A stretch of DNA of 64,000 nt from positions 1,974,501 to 2,038,500 of the forward strand of contig NZ_CP107968.1 of NCBI RefSeq assembly GCF_036084755.1. Reading direction: 5' to 3'. A program made the position numbers and the translations under genes. Shown here in pieces: positions 34,816 through 42,909 of this stretch. The stretch comes from Streptomyces sp. NBC_00370 (GTDB lineage Bacteria > Actinomycetota > Actinomycetes > Streptomycetales > Streptomycetaceae). A model generated the notes under the pieces. It searched no databases. It was not told the DNA's origin and saw only the letters and a list, made by a program, of their open reading frames with translations. Within the stretch, counting starts at the first letter, position 1. Every line of letters begins with the position of its first letter.

Positions 34816-35546
34816 CGGACCGCCCGCTTCTCCTCGACCAGGGTCACGATGCACTCGACGACCTGCTGAAGCGTGAGGTGGGTGGTGTCGACCTCCACCG
34901 CGTCGTCCGCCTTCGCGAGCGGGGACGTCTTGCGGCTGGAGTCGGCGGCGTCGCGCTTTATGAGGGCTTCCCTGGTCGCCGCGACATCGGCCGCGTCCTT
35001 GCCGCCCAGTTCGCCGCTGCGGCGGGCGGCCCGCGCCTCGGCGGACGCGGTGAGGAAGACCTTGACGTCGGCGTCCGGCAGGACCGTCGTACCGATGTCC
35101 CTGCCCTCGACCACGATGCCGTGCTCGGCCGAGGCGGCGACGGAGCGCTGCAGCCGCGTGATGACGGCCCGCACCTCGGGGACGGCGCTGACGGCGCTGA
35201 CCTTCGACGTGACCTCCTGGGTGCGGATCGGGCCCGACGCGTCGGTCCCGTCCACGGTGATCGTCGGTCCCGCCGGGTCGGTGCCCGAGACGATGACGGG
35301 CTTGCCCGCCGCTGTCGCGACCGCTTCCGCGTCCCGTACGTCGATGCCGTTGCTGATCATCCACCAGGTCATCGCGCGGTACTGCGCGCCCGTGTCCAGG
35401 AAGCTCAGCCCGAGCTTGAGGGCCACCGCCTTGGAGGTGCTCGACTTGCCCGTGCCCGAGGGGCCGTCGATGGCGACGATCACGGCGGCAGGGGCGGTCC
35501 TGGCTGCGGTTGCGGCGGTTGCGGCGCTTTCCACGGGAGTGGACAC
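34812..35546 (-). CDS. cmk: (d)CMP kinase
   Basis: Phosphorylates CMP and dCMP using ATP. 244 residues from GTG 35546. The P-loop GPSGTGKSS is at about 28-36, LDTGAQYRAMT at about 50-60 contacts the nucleotide, and EGRDIGTTVLPDADVKVFLTAS is the family motif. The first 20 residues are Ala/Thr-rich and poorly conserved. AGGAAG abuts the GTG, so a slightly later start cannot be excluded. It lies 114 bp after tyrA and overlaps plsC. Confidence 0.95.
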   Translation of the reverse strand: MSTPVESAATAATAARTAPAAVIVAIDGPSGTGKSSTSKAVALKLGLSFLDTGAQYRAMTWWMISNGIDVRDAEAVATAAGKPVIVSGTDPAGPTITVDGTDASGPIRTQEVTSKVSAVSAVPEVRAVITRLQRSVAASAEHGIVVEGRDIGTTVLPDADVKVFLTASAEARAARRSGELGGKDAADVAATREALIKRDAADSSRKTSPLAKADDAVEVDTTHLTLQQVVECIVTLVEEKRAVR

Positions 35547-35660
35547 CTTCCTGGTTCACGGCTGGGGTGCGGTGGGACGTGGCAACGGCCCCCGCACAAG
35601 GTTACCGAGTACTCGGAGCGCCGGTGCACGCGTCCTTCCGGGGGCCGGACGGCCCCCGGG

Positions 35661-36746
35661 TCACTGCCGGATCGACCAGCCGCGGTTGCGCAGGGCGGCG
35701 TTGAGTACGGGCGCGGCGGACGGCTCGACCATCAGCTGGACGAGGCCGGCCTGCTGCCCGGTGGCGTGCTCGATGCGTACGTCCTCGATGTTGACCCCGG
35801 CGCTGCCCGCGTCGGCGAAGATCCGGGCCAGCTCGCCGGGACTGTCGCTGATCAGGACGGCCACGACCTCGTACGTCTTCGGGGCGGCGCCGTGCTTGCC
35901 CGGCACCCGGACCCGGCCGGCGTTGCCCCGGCGCAGTACGTCCTCGATGCCCGCCGCGCCGCCGCGCCGCTTCTCCTCGTCCGACGACTGGAGGGCGCGC
36001 AGCGCCTCGACCGTCTCGCCGAGGTCGGTGGCGATCCCGGCGAGCACGTCGGCGACGGGCCCCGGGTTGGCGGTGAGGATGTCGATCCACATGGCGGGGT
36101 CGGAGGCGGCGATCCTGGTGACGTCCCTGATGCCCTGCCCGCAGAGGCGTACGGCGGTCTCGTCGGCCTCTTCGAGCCGGGCGGCCACCATGGAGGAGAT
36201 CAGCTGCGGGGTGTGCGAGACGAGCGCGACGGCCCGGTCGTGGGCGTCGGCGTCCATGACGACGGGTACGGCGCGGCAGAGCGCGACCAGTTCCAGGGCC
36301 TGGTTGAGCACCTCGGTGTCGGTGTCCCTGGCGGGGGTGAGCACCCAGGGGCGCCCCTCGAACAGGTCGGCGGTGGCGGCGAGCGGGCCTGACCGCTCCT
36401 TGCCGGACATGGGGTGCGTACCGATGTAGGCGGTCAGGTCGAGGCCGAGCGCCTCCAGCTCGCGGCGCGGGCCGCCCTTGACGCTGGCGACGTCGAGGTA
36501 GCCGCGGGCCGTCCCGCGCCGCATGGCGTCGGCGAGGGTCGCCGCGACATGCGCGGGCGGTACGGCGACGATCGCGAGGTCGACGGTGCCGGGCGCCGGC
36601 TCGTCCGTACCGGCGCCGAGCGCGGCGGCCGTACGGGCCCGGTCGGGGTCGTGGTCGGTGAGGTGCACGGTGACGCCGCGGCTCGCCAGGGCGAGCGCGG
36701 CCGATGTGCCGATCAGGCCCGTTCCGATGACGACGGCTGTTCTCAC
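35661..36746 (-). CDS. tyrA: Prephenate dehydrogenase
   Basis: NAD-dependent step of tyrosine synthesis, prephenate to 4-hydroxyphenylpyruvate. 361 residues from GTG 36746, overlapping the aroH stop by 4 nt. The Rossmann motif GTGLIGTS is at residues 8-15. GTHPMSGKERSG carries the substrate-site His, and HDRAVALVSHTPQLISS follows. The C-terminal 75 residues (YEVVAVLISDSPGELARIFADAGSAGVNIEDVRIEH) form an ACT domain, suggesting feedback control by an amino acid. Adjacent aroH supplies its substrate from chorismate. Confidence 0.95.
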   Translation of the reverse strand: MRTAVVIGTGLIGTSAALALASRGVTVHLTDHDPDRARTAAALGAGTDEPAPGTVDLAIVAVPPAHVAATLADAMRRGTARGYLDVASVKGGPRRELEALGLDLTAYIGTHPMSGKERSGPLAATADLFEGRPWVLTPARDTDTEVLNQALELVALCRAVPVVMDADAHDRAVALVSHTPQLISSMVAARLEEADETAVRLCGQGIRDVTRIAASDPAMWIDILTANPGPVADVLAGIATDLGETVEALRALQSSDEEKRRGGAAGIEDVLRRGNAGRVRVPGKHGAAPKTYEVVAVLISDSPGELARIFADAGSAGVNIEDVRIEHATGQQAGLVQLMVEPSAAPVLNAALRNRGWSIRQ

Positions 36747-37105
36747 TGGGCGATGTCCTTGCGGAGGGCGGCGGCGGCGCCGAGGTAGACGTGCGCGATC
36801 TGCGCCTTGGTCCTGCCGGACTCGACGTGGGCGAGGATCCGCACGACGCGCGGCATGGCACCGGCGATGTCCAGCTCCTGCGCGCAGATCAGCGGCACGT
36901 CCACGATGCCGAGGCCGCGGGCGGCAGCGGCGGGGAAGTCGCTGTGCAGGTCGGGGGTGGCCGTGAACCAGATGCTGATCAGGTCGTCCGGCGTGAGGTC
37001 GTTGCGGTCGAGGATCGCGGACAGGAGCTGCTTGACCTGCTCGTCCATGTGCCCGCGCTCGTCCCGCTCCAGCTGGACCGCGCCACGGACCGCTCGTACC
37101 GCCAC
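36743..37105 (-). CDS. aroH: Chorismate mutase, AroH class
   Basis: Converts chorismate to prephenate. 120 residues from GTG 37105 with GAGGAGGA 5 bases upstream. The sequence has RAVRGAVQLERDERGHMDEQVKQLLSAILDRNDLTPDDLISIWFTATPDL and later GAMPRVVRILAHVES, giving the pattern of the trimeric AroH (Bacillus-type) family, not the helical AroQ type. It heads the aroH-tyrA-cmk-plsC-der operon, and its TGA overlaps the tyrA start. Confidence 0.95.
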   Translation of the reverse strand: MAVRAVRGAVQLERDERGHMDEQVKQLLSAILDRNDLTPDDLISIWFTATPDLHSDFPAAAARGLGIVDVPLICAQELDIAGAMPRVVRILAHVESGRTKAQIAHVYLGAAAALRKDIAQ

Positions 37106-37181
37106 GGTTCCTCCTCGTTCGTCCACGATGATCGCGTGCTCCGTTCAGCCTAGGGCCTGTCCGGCCGGTAGCCTCGCGCGC

Positions 37182-37895
37182 ATGACTCCCGAGGCCCTGG
37201 TCCGCGACCACACCGTCTACGCGTGTGTGACGGGCTCCCGCGCCTTCGGGCTCGCGACGGAGGGGTCGGACACGGACCGGCGGGGGGTCTTCCTCGCCCC
37301 CACGGCGCTGTTCTGGCGCTTCGAGAAGCCGCCGACACATGTGGAGGGCCCGGCGGACGAGCAGTTCTCCTGGGAGCTGGAGCGCTTCTGCGAACTCGCC
37401 CTGCGCGCCAACCCCAACGTCCTGGAGTGCCTGCACTCCCCGATCGTGGAGCACGCCGACGCCACGGGCCGCGAACTGCTCGCCCTGCGCGACGCGTTCC
37501 TGTCGCTGCGGGCGTACGAGACGTTCCTGCGCTACGCGTTGGGCCAGCGCAGGAAGCTGGAGGCGGACGTACGGCAGTACGGCGCCCCGCGCTGGAAGCA
37601 CGCCATGCACCTGCTCCGGCTGCTCGCCTCCTGCCGCGACCTGCTCCGTACGGGCGCCCTCGTCATCGACGTGGGCGACCAGCGGGAGCCGCTGCTGGCG
37701 GTGAAGCGCGGCGAGATCCCCTGGCCGGAGACCGAACGCCGGATGACCCGCCTGGCCGAGGAGGCCGAGGCGGCGCTCCCCGGCTCCCCCCTCCCGCCGG
37801 AACCGGACCGCGCGCGAGTGGAAGCGTTCCTGACCCGCGCCCGCCGCGCCTCGGCCCTGTCGTCGCCTGATGTCCCTGAAGGGGGCGCGGGGTAG
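37182..37895 (+). CDS. Nucleotidyltransferase superfamily protein (pol beta-like)
   Basis: 237 residues from ATG 37182. The motif GSRAFGLATEGSDTDRRGVFLAP at about 18-40 is the G-S-x(n)-D-x-D nucleotidyltransferase signature, here with SDTD and a further residue downstream. The rest is helical (FLSLRAYETFLRYALGQRRKLE, WKHAMHLLRLLASCRDLLRTG), similar to COG3541-type predicted nucleotidyltransferases. Its substrate is unknown. It is divergent from aroH (76 bp between starts) and convergent with the ADP-ribosylglycohydrolase gene (16 bp). Confidence 0.85.
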   Translation: MTPEALVRDHTVYACVTGSRAFGLATEGSDTDRRGVFLAPTALFWRFEKPPTHVEGPADEQFSWELERFCELALRANPNVLECLHSPIVEHADATGRELLALRDAFLSLRAYETFLRYALGQRRKLEADVRQYGAPRWKHAMHLLRLLASCRDLLRTGALVIDVGDQREPLLAVKRGEIPWPETERRMTRLAEEAEAALPGSPLPPEPDRARVEAFLTRARRASALSSPDVPEGGAG

Positions 37896-37911
37896 CGCAG
37901 GTGCGGTCGGC

Positions 37912-38931
37912 TCAGGCGTCCCAGAGCGCGCCGAGCCTCAGCAGGTCGGTTCGGTACTCGATGCGGTCCGACCAGTGCTCCGGCCAGGCCGCCGCGCCCA
38001 GGTGGGCTCCGGCGAAGGCGCCTGCCAGGCAGGCCAGGGAGTCCGAGTCGCCCTTTGTGCAGGCCGCTCGGCGCAGGGCCGTGAGCGGGGACGTGGGGAA
38101 GAGCAGGAAGCAGTGCAGCGCTGTGGCGAGCGCTTCCTCGGCGATCCAGCCGTCGCCCGTCGTCAGGCACGGGTCGGTCTCGGGGGACGGGGTGCGCAGC
38201 GCCTGCTGGAGGCGGTCGAGGGCGGCGAGGCAGTCGTCCCAGCCGCGGGCGATGAACTCGCCGGGGGTCGGGGCGTCGCTCAGGGTCCACAGGTCGCCGA
38301 GCCACCGGTGGTCGTAGCGGGTGCGGTTCTCGTACGCGTACGAGCGCAGCCGGCCGACCAGGCCGAGGGGTTCGGTGCCCTGCGCGAGGAGGTGGACGGC
38401 GCGTGCCGTGAGGTCGGAGGCGGCCAGCGCCGTGGGGTGGCCGTGGGTGAGGGCGGCCTGCAACTGCGCGGCGCCCGCGCGCTGTTCGTCGCCGAGGCCC
38501 GGTACGAGGCCGATCGGCGCCACCCGCATGTTGGCGCCGCAGCCCTTCGAGCCGAGCCGGCTCGCCCGCTGCCAGGGGCGGCCGTCCTCCAGCAGGGCGC
38601 AGGCGTCCAGGCAGGTGCGGCCAGGGGCGCGGTTGTTCTCCGGGTCGTGGTACCAGGCGACGAACTCGGCGCGCACGGGCGGTTCGAGGCTCGCCGGGTC
38701 GAGGGCGCCGGTGCGGTCGACGGCGGTCACGATGCCCTTGCCGAGCGCGAGGGTCATCTGGGTGTCGTCGGTGACGAACGCGGGCTCCGGCAGCGCCATG
38801 TCGCGCCAGGGGCCGGTCTTGGCGAGGATCGACGGCACGTCGTTGAACTCGGTCGGGAAGCCCAGCGCGTCGCCGAGCGCCAGCCCGATCAGGGCGCCGG
38901 TCGCGGGCTGTTTCACGGGAGTTGTGGTCAT
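37912..38931 (-). CDS. ADP-ribosylglycohydrolase family protein
   Basis: Removes ADP-ribose from a target or hydrolyses an ADP-ribose conjugate using two Mg ions. 339 residues from ATG 38931, overlapping the Nudix-regulator stop (ATGA). The metal-site motifs are GLALGDALGFPTEF near the start, DDTQMTLAL at about 55-63 and GDSDSLACLAGAFAGAHLG near 295. All expected Asp residues are visible. As last gene of the pnuC-nadR-nrtR-like operon it should be made under the same NAD-related control. That points to ADP-ribose turnover; the target is unknown. Confidence 0.93.
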   Translation of the reverse strand: MTTTPVKQPATGALIGLALGDALGFPTEFNDVPSILAKTGPWRDMALPEPAFVTDDTQMTLALGKGIVTAVDRTGALDPASLEPPVRAEFVAWYHDPENNRAPGRTCLDACALLEDGRPWQRASRLGSKGCGANMRVAPIGLVPGLGDEQRAGAAQLQAALTHGHPTALAASDLTARAVHLLAQGTEPLGLVGRLRSYAYENRTRYDHRWLGDLWTLSDAPTPGEFIARGWDDCLAALDRLQQALRTPSPETDPCLTTGDGWIAEEALATALHCFLLFPTSPLTALRRAACTKGDSDSLACLAGAFAGAHLGAAAWPEHWSDRIEYRTDLLRLGALWDA

Positions 38932-39683
38932 GGGGTACGCCCTTCCGGTCGGAGCAGCGGTGGGTGCAGCGTGGTGGCGGGGCCCTGCCGGTAGAGCGCG
39001 GCCGGTTTGCCTCGGCCGCCGGTCCTGCGCGGCGGTCCTTCGACGGGCTGGACGAAGCCGGGCGTCGCCAGCACCTTGCGGCGGAAGTTGGGCCGGTCGA
39101 GCGGGACGCCCCAGACCGTCTCGTACACCTGCTGGAGCTCGCCGAGGGTGAACTCGGGCGGGCAGAAGGACGTGGCGAGACAGCTGTATTCGAGCTTGGC
39201 GCCGACCCGCTCGTACGCGTCGGCGAGGATCCGCTCGTGGTCGAAGGCGAGCGGTCCGACCACCGGTGTCCCGCCGGCGGCGAGCGCCGTCCAGTCGGCG
39301 CTCGCCGCGTCGCCACCGCCTCGTGGCTCGGGCAGGTCGGGGACGAGCGCCGCGTACGCGACGGAGACGACCCGCATCCTCGGGTCGCGGTCGGGATCGC
39401 TGTAGGTGGCGAGCTGTTCGAGGTGGAGCGCGGTCGCGGTCTCCTCCGACAGGCCGGTCTCCTCGGCGAGTTCACGCAGCGCGGCGTCCCCGGCCGACTC
39501 GCGCGGCAGGACGAACCCGCCGGGCAGCGCCCAGGCTCCCCGGTAGGGCTCCTGGCCGCGCTCCACGAGCAGGACGTGCAGCCGGCTCTCGCGGACGGTG
39601 AAGACGGCGAGGTCGACGGTGACGGCGAACGGTTCGAAGGCGGCCGGGTCGTAGCCCTCCGGCGCTCCGGGGCGCGCTGTCAC
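38928..39683 (-). CDS. nrtR: NrtR-type Nudix/winged-helix regulator of NAD metabolism
   Basis: 251 residues from GTG 39683, overlapping the nadR stop by 4 nt. The N-terminal Nudix domain (about 18-150) has a complete Nudix box at 56-78 (GFVLPRESAGDAALRELAEETGL). The C-terminal winged helix (about 165-235: FTLGELQQVYETVWGVPLDRPNFRRKVLATPGFVQPV) is the NrtR DNA-binding part. NrtR proteins repress NAD salvage genes and release DNA on binding ADP-ribose. Context supports this: pnuC and nadR upstream, an ADP-ribosylglycohydrolase downstream, and an operator-like palindrome ahead of pnuC. Confidence 0.9.
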   Translation of the reverse strand: MTARPGAPEGYDPAAFEPFAVTVDLAVFTVRESRLHVLLVERGQEPYRGAWALPGGFVLPRESAGDAALRELAEETGLSEETATALHLEQLATYSDPDRDPRMRVVSVAYAALVPDLPEPRGGGDAASADWTALAAGGTPVVGPLAFDHERILADAYERVGAKLEYSCLATSFCPPEFTLGELQQVYETVWGVPLDRPNFRRKVLATPGFVQPVEGPPRRTGGRGKPAALYRQGPATTLHPPLLRPEGRTP

Positions 39684-40768
39684 CGGCGCTCCGGGAGGGG
39701 CGGCGCGAAGTCCCAGCCCCGGCCGAGCAGGTCGTCCACGGCCTCGACCGCTGCCGCGAGCCGCGTGGCGGGCGGGCCGCTCATGGTGAGGAACCGCCGT
39801 CCCGTACGGGTCAGTTCCGCCCGGAACCGGTCGGTCATCCAGGGCCGCAGCTCCTCGCCGTCCCGCAGTCCGTCGTCCTCGAAGGGGACTCCGGTGTGGT
39901 CGGTGAGCAGCCAGAGCTGATGGTCGACGCGGTCGGCGATCTCCTCGACGCGCGGGTTACGGCCGCCCAGATACCGCTCGTGCCAGACGGTGGTCGCGAA
40001 GGAGTCGGTGTCGCAGAACAGCACCGGCGAGCCCAACCTCGCCGCCCGCTCCTCCAGTTCGTTCTGCCGCTGGGCGATCAGCGGGAAGTCGTCCGTGCCG
40101 AACGTGACCTCCGACCAGTGCGCCCACGGCCGGGCCCGGCGCAGCTCGGCCAGTTTCTCCTCGCTGAACTCCCTGCCGTACTCGGGCACACAGCCGGTCG
40201 ACGCCCAGATCCCGCCGCGCCGCCGGTAGTGCTCGGCGAGAGCGCGGGCGAGCGTGGTGGTGCCGGTGGACTCCGCCCCGACGACGACCACCCGGCGGGT
40301 GAGCGCGGCGCGCACCGGCGGCGACAGGAACTCCCAGCAGCCCACCGGGTCCTTGCGTACGGCCGTGGCGGAGACGGGGTAGGCCGTACGGCCGGGGTCG
40401 ACGCACTCCGACGCCGCGCCGAACCGGCGGCCCAGCTCGGCGCCGTACGCCTCCGAGGAGAACACCGCGTCGACCCGCTCGGGCACGGCGCTCCGGAAGA
40501 CCGCCATGTGCGCGTCCCAGATGTCGGGGTCGCCCAGGTCCATGGGGACGTCGTCGACCGCGCCCACGACCGTGACGTCCGGGTGGACCTCGCGCATCCA
40601 GCGCACCCGGTCGGCGAGCGGCACAGACTCGACGGACGCGGCGCAGACCAGCACGGTCAGCCGGGCGCAGCGTTCCTTCGCCGTGCGGACGAGATGGTGG
40701 TGGCCGGCGTGCGGCGGATAGAACTTCCCCAGCACCAGACCGTGCTGATATCCCGTCAGCTCCGTCAT
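39680..40768 (-). CDS. nadR: NadR-like bifunctional NMN adenylyltransferase / ribosylnicotinamide kinase
   Basis: 362 residues from ATG 40768, overlapping the pnuC stop by 4 nt. The N-terminal nucleotidyltransferase (about 8-150) has GKFYPPHAGHHHLV (H20-x2-H23) and a VSATAVR motif at 132-138. The C-terminal P-loop domain (about 158-345) starts VVVGAESTGTTTLARAL: the Walker A Lys is replaced by Thr170. The protein should form NAD from NMN; the kinase would phosphorylate imported nicotinamide riboside. Lack of the Lys makes kinase activity less certain. No NadR repressor helix-turn-helix is present; NrtR fills that role. Confidence 0.9.
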   Translation of the reverse strand: MTELTGYQHGLVLGKFYPPHAGHHHLVRTAKERCARLTVLVCAASVESVPLADRVRWMREVHPDVTVVGAVDDVPMDLGDPDIWDAHMAVFRSAVPERVDAVFSSEAYGAELGRRFGAASECVDPGRTAYPVSATAVRKDPVGCWEFLSPPVRAALTRRVVVVGAESTGTTTLARALAEHYRRRGGIWASTGCVPEYGREFSEEKLAELRRARPWAHWSEVTFGTDDFPLIAQRQNELEERAARLGSPVLFCDTDSFATTVWHERYLGGRNPRVEEIADRVDHQLWLLTDHTGVPFEDDGLRDGEELRPWMTDRFRAELTRTGRRFLTMSGPPATRLAAAVEAVDDLLGRGWDFAPPLPERR

Positions 40769-41421
40769 GCCGTCACCGCCTCGGCGGCCGGCGCCTTCGC
40801 CCCGGCCAGATCGCGGGACCAGCCGCGCAGCCCCACGACGCACAGGGCGAGGAAGCCGACGTACAGCAGTGAGGTCAAGTACAGCCCCTTGTAGGCGTAG
40901 AGCGGGATGTAGACGAGGTCGGCGGCGATCCACAGCCACCACGACTCCAGCAGTTTGCGGCACTGGCCGTAGGTCGCCGCCAGGGACAGCGCGGTGGTCA
41001 GCGCGTCCCAGAACGGCACGGTCGAGTTGGTGAAGCGGCCGAGCAGGAGGGTGAGTCCAGCTGTCCCCACCGCCCCCGCCGCGAGCAGCACGCCCCATTC
41101 GGCGCGGCTGCTGCGCCGCACCGGCAGGGACCGTGGGTCCGGGCCACCCCCGTGGGTCCAGATCCACCAGCCGTACACGGCGAGGGCGATGAAGACGACC
41201 TGCAGCCCGGCGTCGGCGTAGAGCCCCGCCGGGACGAACAGAAGGACGAAGAACAGGTTGTTGGCGATGCCGACGGGCCAGTTGGCGAGGTGCTGGCGGG
41301 CGACCAGCCAGACACAGAGAGCGCCGCTGCCGAACCCGAGGAACTCGGTCCAGCTGACCGGGGTGTCCAGCACGGTGAACAGCGGCTGCTGCAACGGGTC
41401 GAGGATGTCAGCGAGACTCAT
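40765..41421 (-). CDS. pnuC: PnuC-family nicotinamide riboside/mononucleotide transporter
   Basis: 218 residues from ATG 41421 with AAGGAGG about 7 bases upstream. About seven membrane helices. Signature segments are NWPVGIANNLFFVLLF, GLYADAGLQVVFIALAVYGWWIW and ESWWLWIAADLVYIPLYAYKGLYLTSLLY. Substrates of the family are nicotinamide riboside or NMN, trapped by the NadR kinase. First gene of the four-gene NAD operon, directly behind an operator-like palindrome. Confidence 0.95.
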   Translation of the reverse strand: MSLADILDPLQQPLFTVLDTPVSWTEFLGFGSGALCVWLVARQHLANWPVGIANNLFFVLLFVPAGLYADAGLQVVFIALAVYGWWIWTHGGGPDPRSLPVRRSSRAEWGVLLAAGAVGTAGLTLLLGRFTNSTVPFWDALTTALSLAATYGQCRKLLESWWLWIAADLVYIPLYAYKGLYLTSLLYVGFLALCVVGLRGWSRDLAGAKAPAAEAVTA

Positions 41422-41435
41422 GGCCCGCCTCCTTA

Positions 41436-41452
41436 ATAGTCATGTTGACTAT
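41436..41452. promoter_or_regulatory. Candidate NrtR operator ahead of pnuC
   Basis: ATAGTCA-TGT-TGACTAT is a perfect 7-3-7 palindrome, AT-rich against a GC-rich background, 15 bp upstream of the pnuC start. It resembles the TAGTC/GACTA-type NrtR sites I recall for actinobacteria. Binding so close to the start codon would block initiation or early elongation. Confidence 0.75.
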
Positions 41453-41480
41453 AAAGGCGAACGGGCTGCGCGCACAAGCA

Positions 41481-41510
41481 AAAACCCGCGGCCGTCGGGC
41501 CGCGGGTTCG
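41481..41510 (-). terminator. Rho-independent terminator after rluB
   Basis: On the minus strand the stem AACCCGCGGCC, loop CGAC, GGCCGCGGGTT is followed by a TTTTTG run (plus-strand CAAAAA at 41479-41484). It is 41 bp beyond the rluB stop and just upstream of the pnuC operator, so it isolates the two minus-strand operons. Confidence 0.85.
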
Positions 41511-41550
41511 CTCGAAGTGCTCGAAGTGCTCGGAGTACCGGGCCTCAGGC

Positions 41551-42909
41551 CTAGAGTCCGACCTCCTTCATCAGCATGCCGACCTCGGTGTTGGTGAGGC
41601 GGCGCAGCCAGCCCGACTTCTGGTCGCCCAGCGGGATCGGGCCGAAGGACGTCCGGACCAGCCGGTCGACCGGGAAACCGGCCTCGGCGAGCATGCGGCG
41701 GACGATGTGCTTGCGGCCCTCGTGCAGGGTGACCTCGACGAGGTAGTTCTTGCCGGTGTTCTCGACGACCCGGAAGTGGTCCGCCTTCGCGTAACCGTCC
41801 TCCAGCTGGATGCCGTCCTTCAGCCGCTTGCCCAGGTCGCGCGGGAGCGGCCCCTGGATCGCGGCCAGGTAGATCTTCTTGACGCCGTACCGGGGGTGGG
41901 TGAGCCGGTGGGCCAGCTCGCCGTGGTTGGTGAGCAGGATGATGCCCTCGGTCTCCGTGTCGAGCCTCCCCACGTGGAACAGCCGGGTCTCCCGGTTGGT
42001 CACGTAGTCGCCGAGGCTCTGCCGGCCGTCGGGGTCCTCCATCGTGGAGACGACGCCCGCGGGCTTGTTCAGCGCGAAGAAGAGGTGCGACTGGGTGGCG
42101 ACGGTCAGTCCGTCGACCTTGATCTCGTCCTGGTCGGGGTCGACGCGCATGCCCTGTTCCAGCACGATCTCGCCGTTGACCTCGACACGGGACTGCTCGA
42201 TCAGCTCCTCGCAGGCACGCCGCGAACCCATCCCGGCCCGCGCGAGCACCTTCTGCAGCCGCTCGCCCTCGTCGTTCGGGTTGGTCTTCGGGGTCCTGAT
42301 CTCCGGCGCGTCCGCGTACCTGTCGCGGTTGCGCTGCTCGATCTTCGCGTCCAGCTCACGGGGGCGGGACTGGCCCTGGCTGTCCCTGCGGGCCCTGGGC
42401 GCGCTCTGCGAGGACCTGGGGCCGCCCTTGGCGCCGCCACGGGCCGCGGCGCCCCTGGCGCCGCCACCACGGCGCTCGTCGTCACCGTCGCGTGCGTCAC
42501 GGGTGAAGGCGGCCGAGCCGCCCGCACGCCCGGTGCCACGCGGCGTGCCCTTCGCGCCCGCGCCACCGGTCGGACCCGAGCGGCCGACGTCGTAACGGCG
42601 CTCCTCGGGGCGGGGGCGGGACGGACGCTTCTGCTCGTCCTCGCGTCCGCTGCCCGACGTACGGGCGCCGGGGTTGCTGCCCCTGTTGCCCGCGCCGCCG
42701 CCCCGGTTGTCCCAGCCACCGCCGCCGGAAGCGCCACGGCCACCGCCGGCACCCCGGCCGCCCGCGCCACCACGGCCGCCGCCGGCGCCCGCGCCGCGGT
42801 TGCCGCCGCCGGAGCCCCGGCCGCCGCTGCCGGCCCCCCGGTTGCCGCCGCCGCTACCGCCTCCGCCGTTCCTGTTGCCGCTTCCGCTGTTGCTGTTGCC
42901 GCTTCGCAT
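41551..42909 (-). CDS. Pseudouridine synthase, RluB/RsuA-like, with Gly/Arg-rich N-terminus
   Basis: 452 residues from ATG 42909, whose first base is the last base of the scpB stop (TGATG). The N-terminal 200 residues are low-complexity, rich in Gly, Asn, Arg and Ser (GGGNRGAGSGGRG-type runs), then Arg-rich. The folded part has an S4 RNA-binding domain (GERLQKVLARAGMGSRRACEELIEQSRVEVNGEIV) and the synthase domain with GRLDTETEGIILLTNHGELAH, where the Asp is catalytic, and KIYLAAIQGPLP. It modifies 23S or related rRNA. The fold is certain; the target position is not. Confidence 0.93.
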   Translation of the reverse strand: MRSGNSNSGSGNRNGGGGSGGGNRGAGSGGRGSGGGNRGAGAGGGRGGAGGRGAGGGRGASGGGGWDNRGGGAGNRGSNPGARTSGSGREDEQKRPSRPRPEERRYDVGRSGPTGGAGAKGTPRGTGRAGGSAAFTRDARDGDDERRGGGARGAAARGGAKGGPRSSQSAPRARRDSQGQSRPRELDAKIEQRNRDRYADAPEIRTPKTNPNDEGERLQKVLARAGMGSRRACEELIEQSRVEVNGEIVLEQGMRVDPDQDEIKVDGLTVATQSHLFFALNKPAGVVSTMEDPDGRQSLGDYVTNRETRLFHVGRLDTETEGIILLTNHGELAHRLTHPRYGVKKIYLAAIQGPLPRDLGKRLKDGIQLEDGYAKADHFRVVENTGKNYLVEVTLHEGRKHIVRRMLAEAGFPVDRLVRTSFGPIPLGDQKSGWLRRLTNTEVGMLMKEVGL

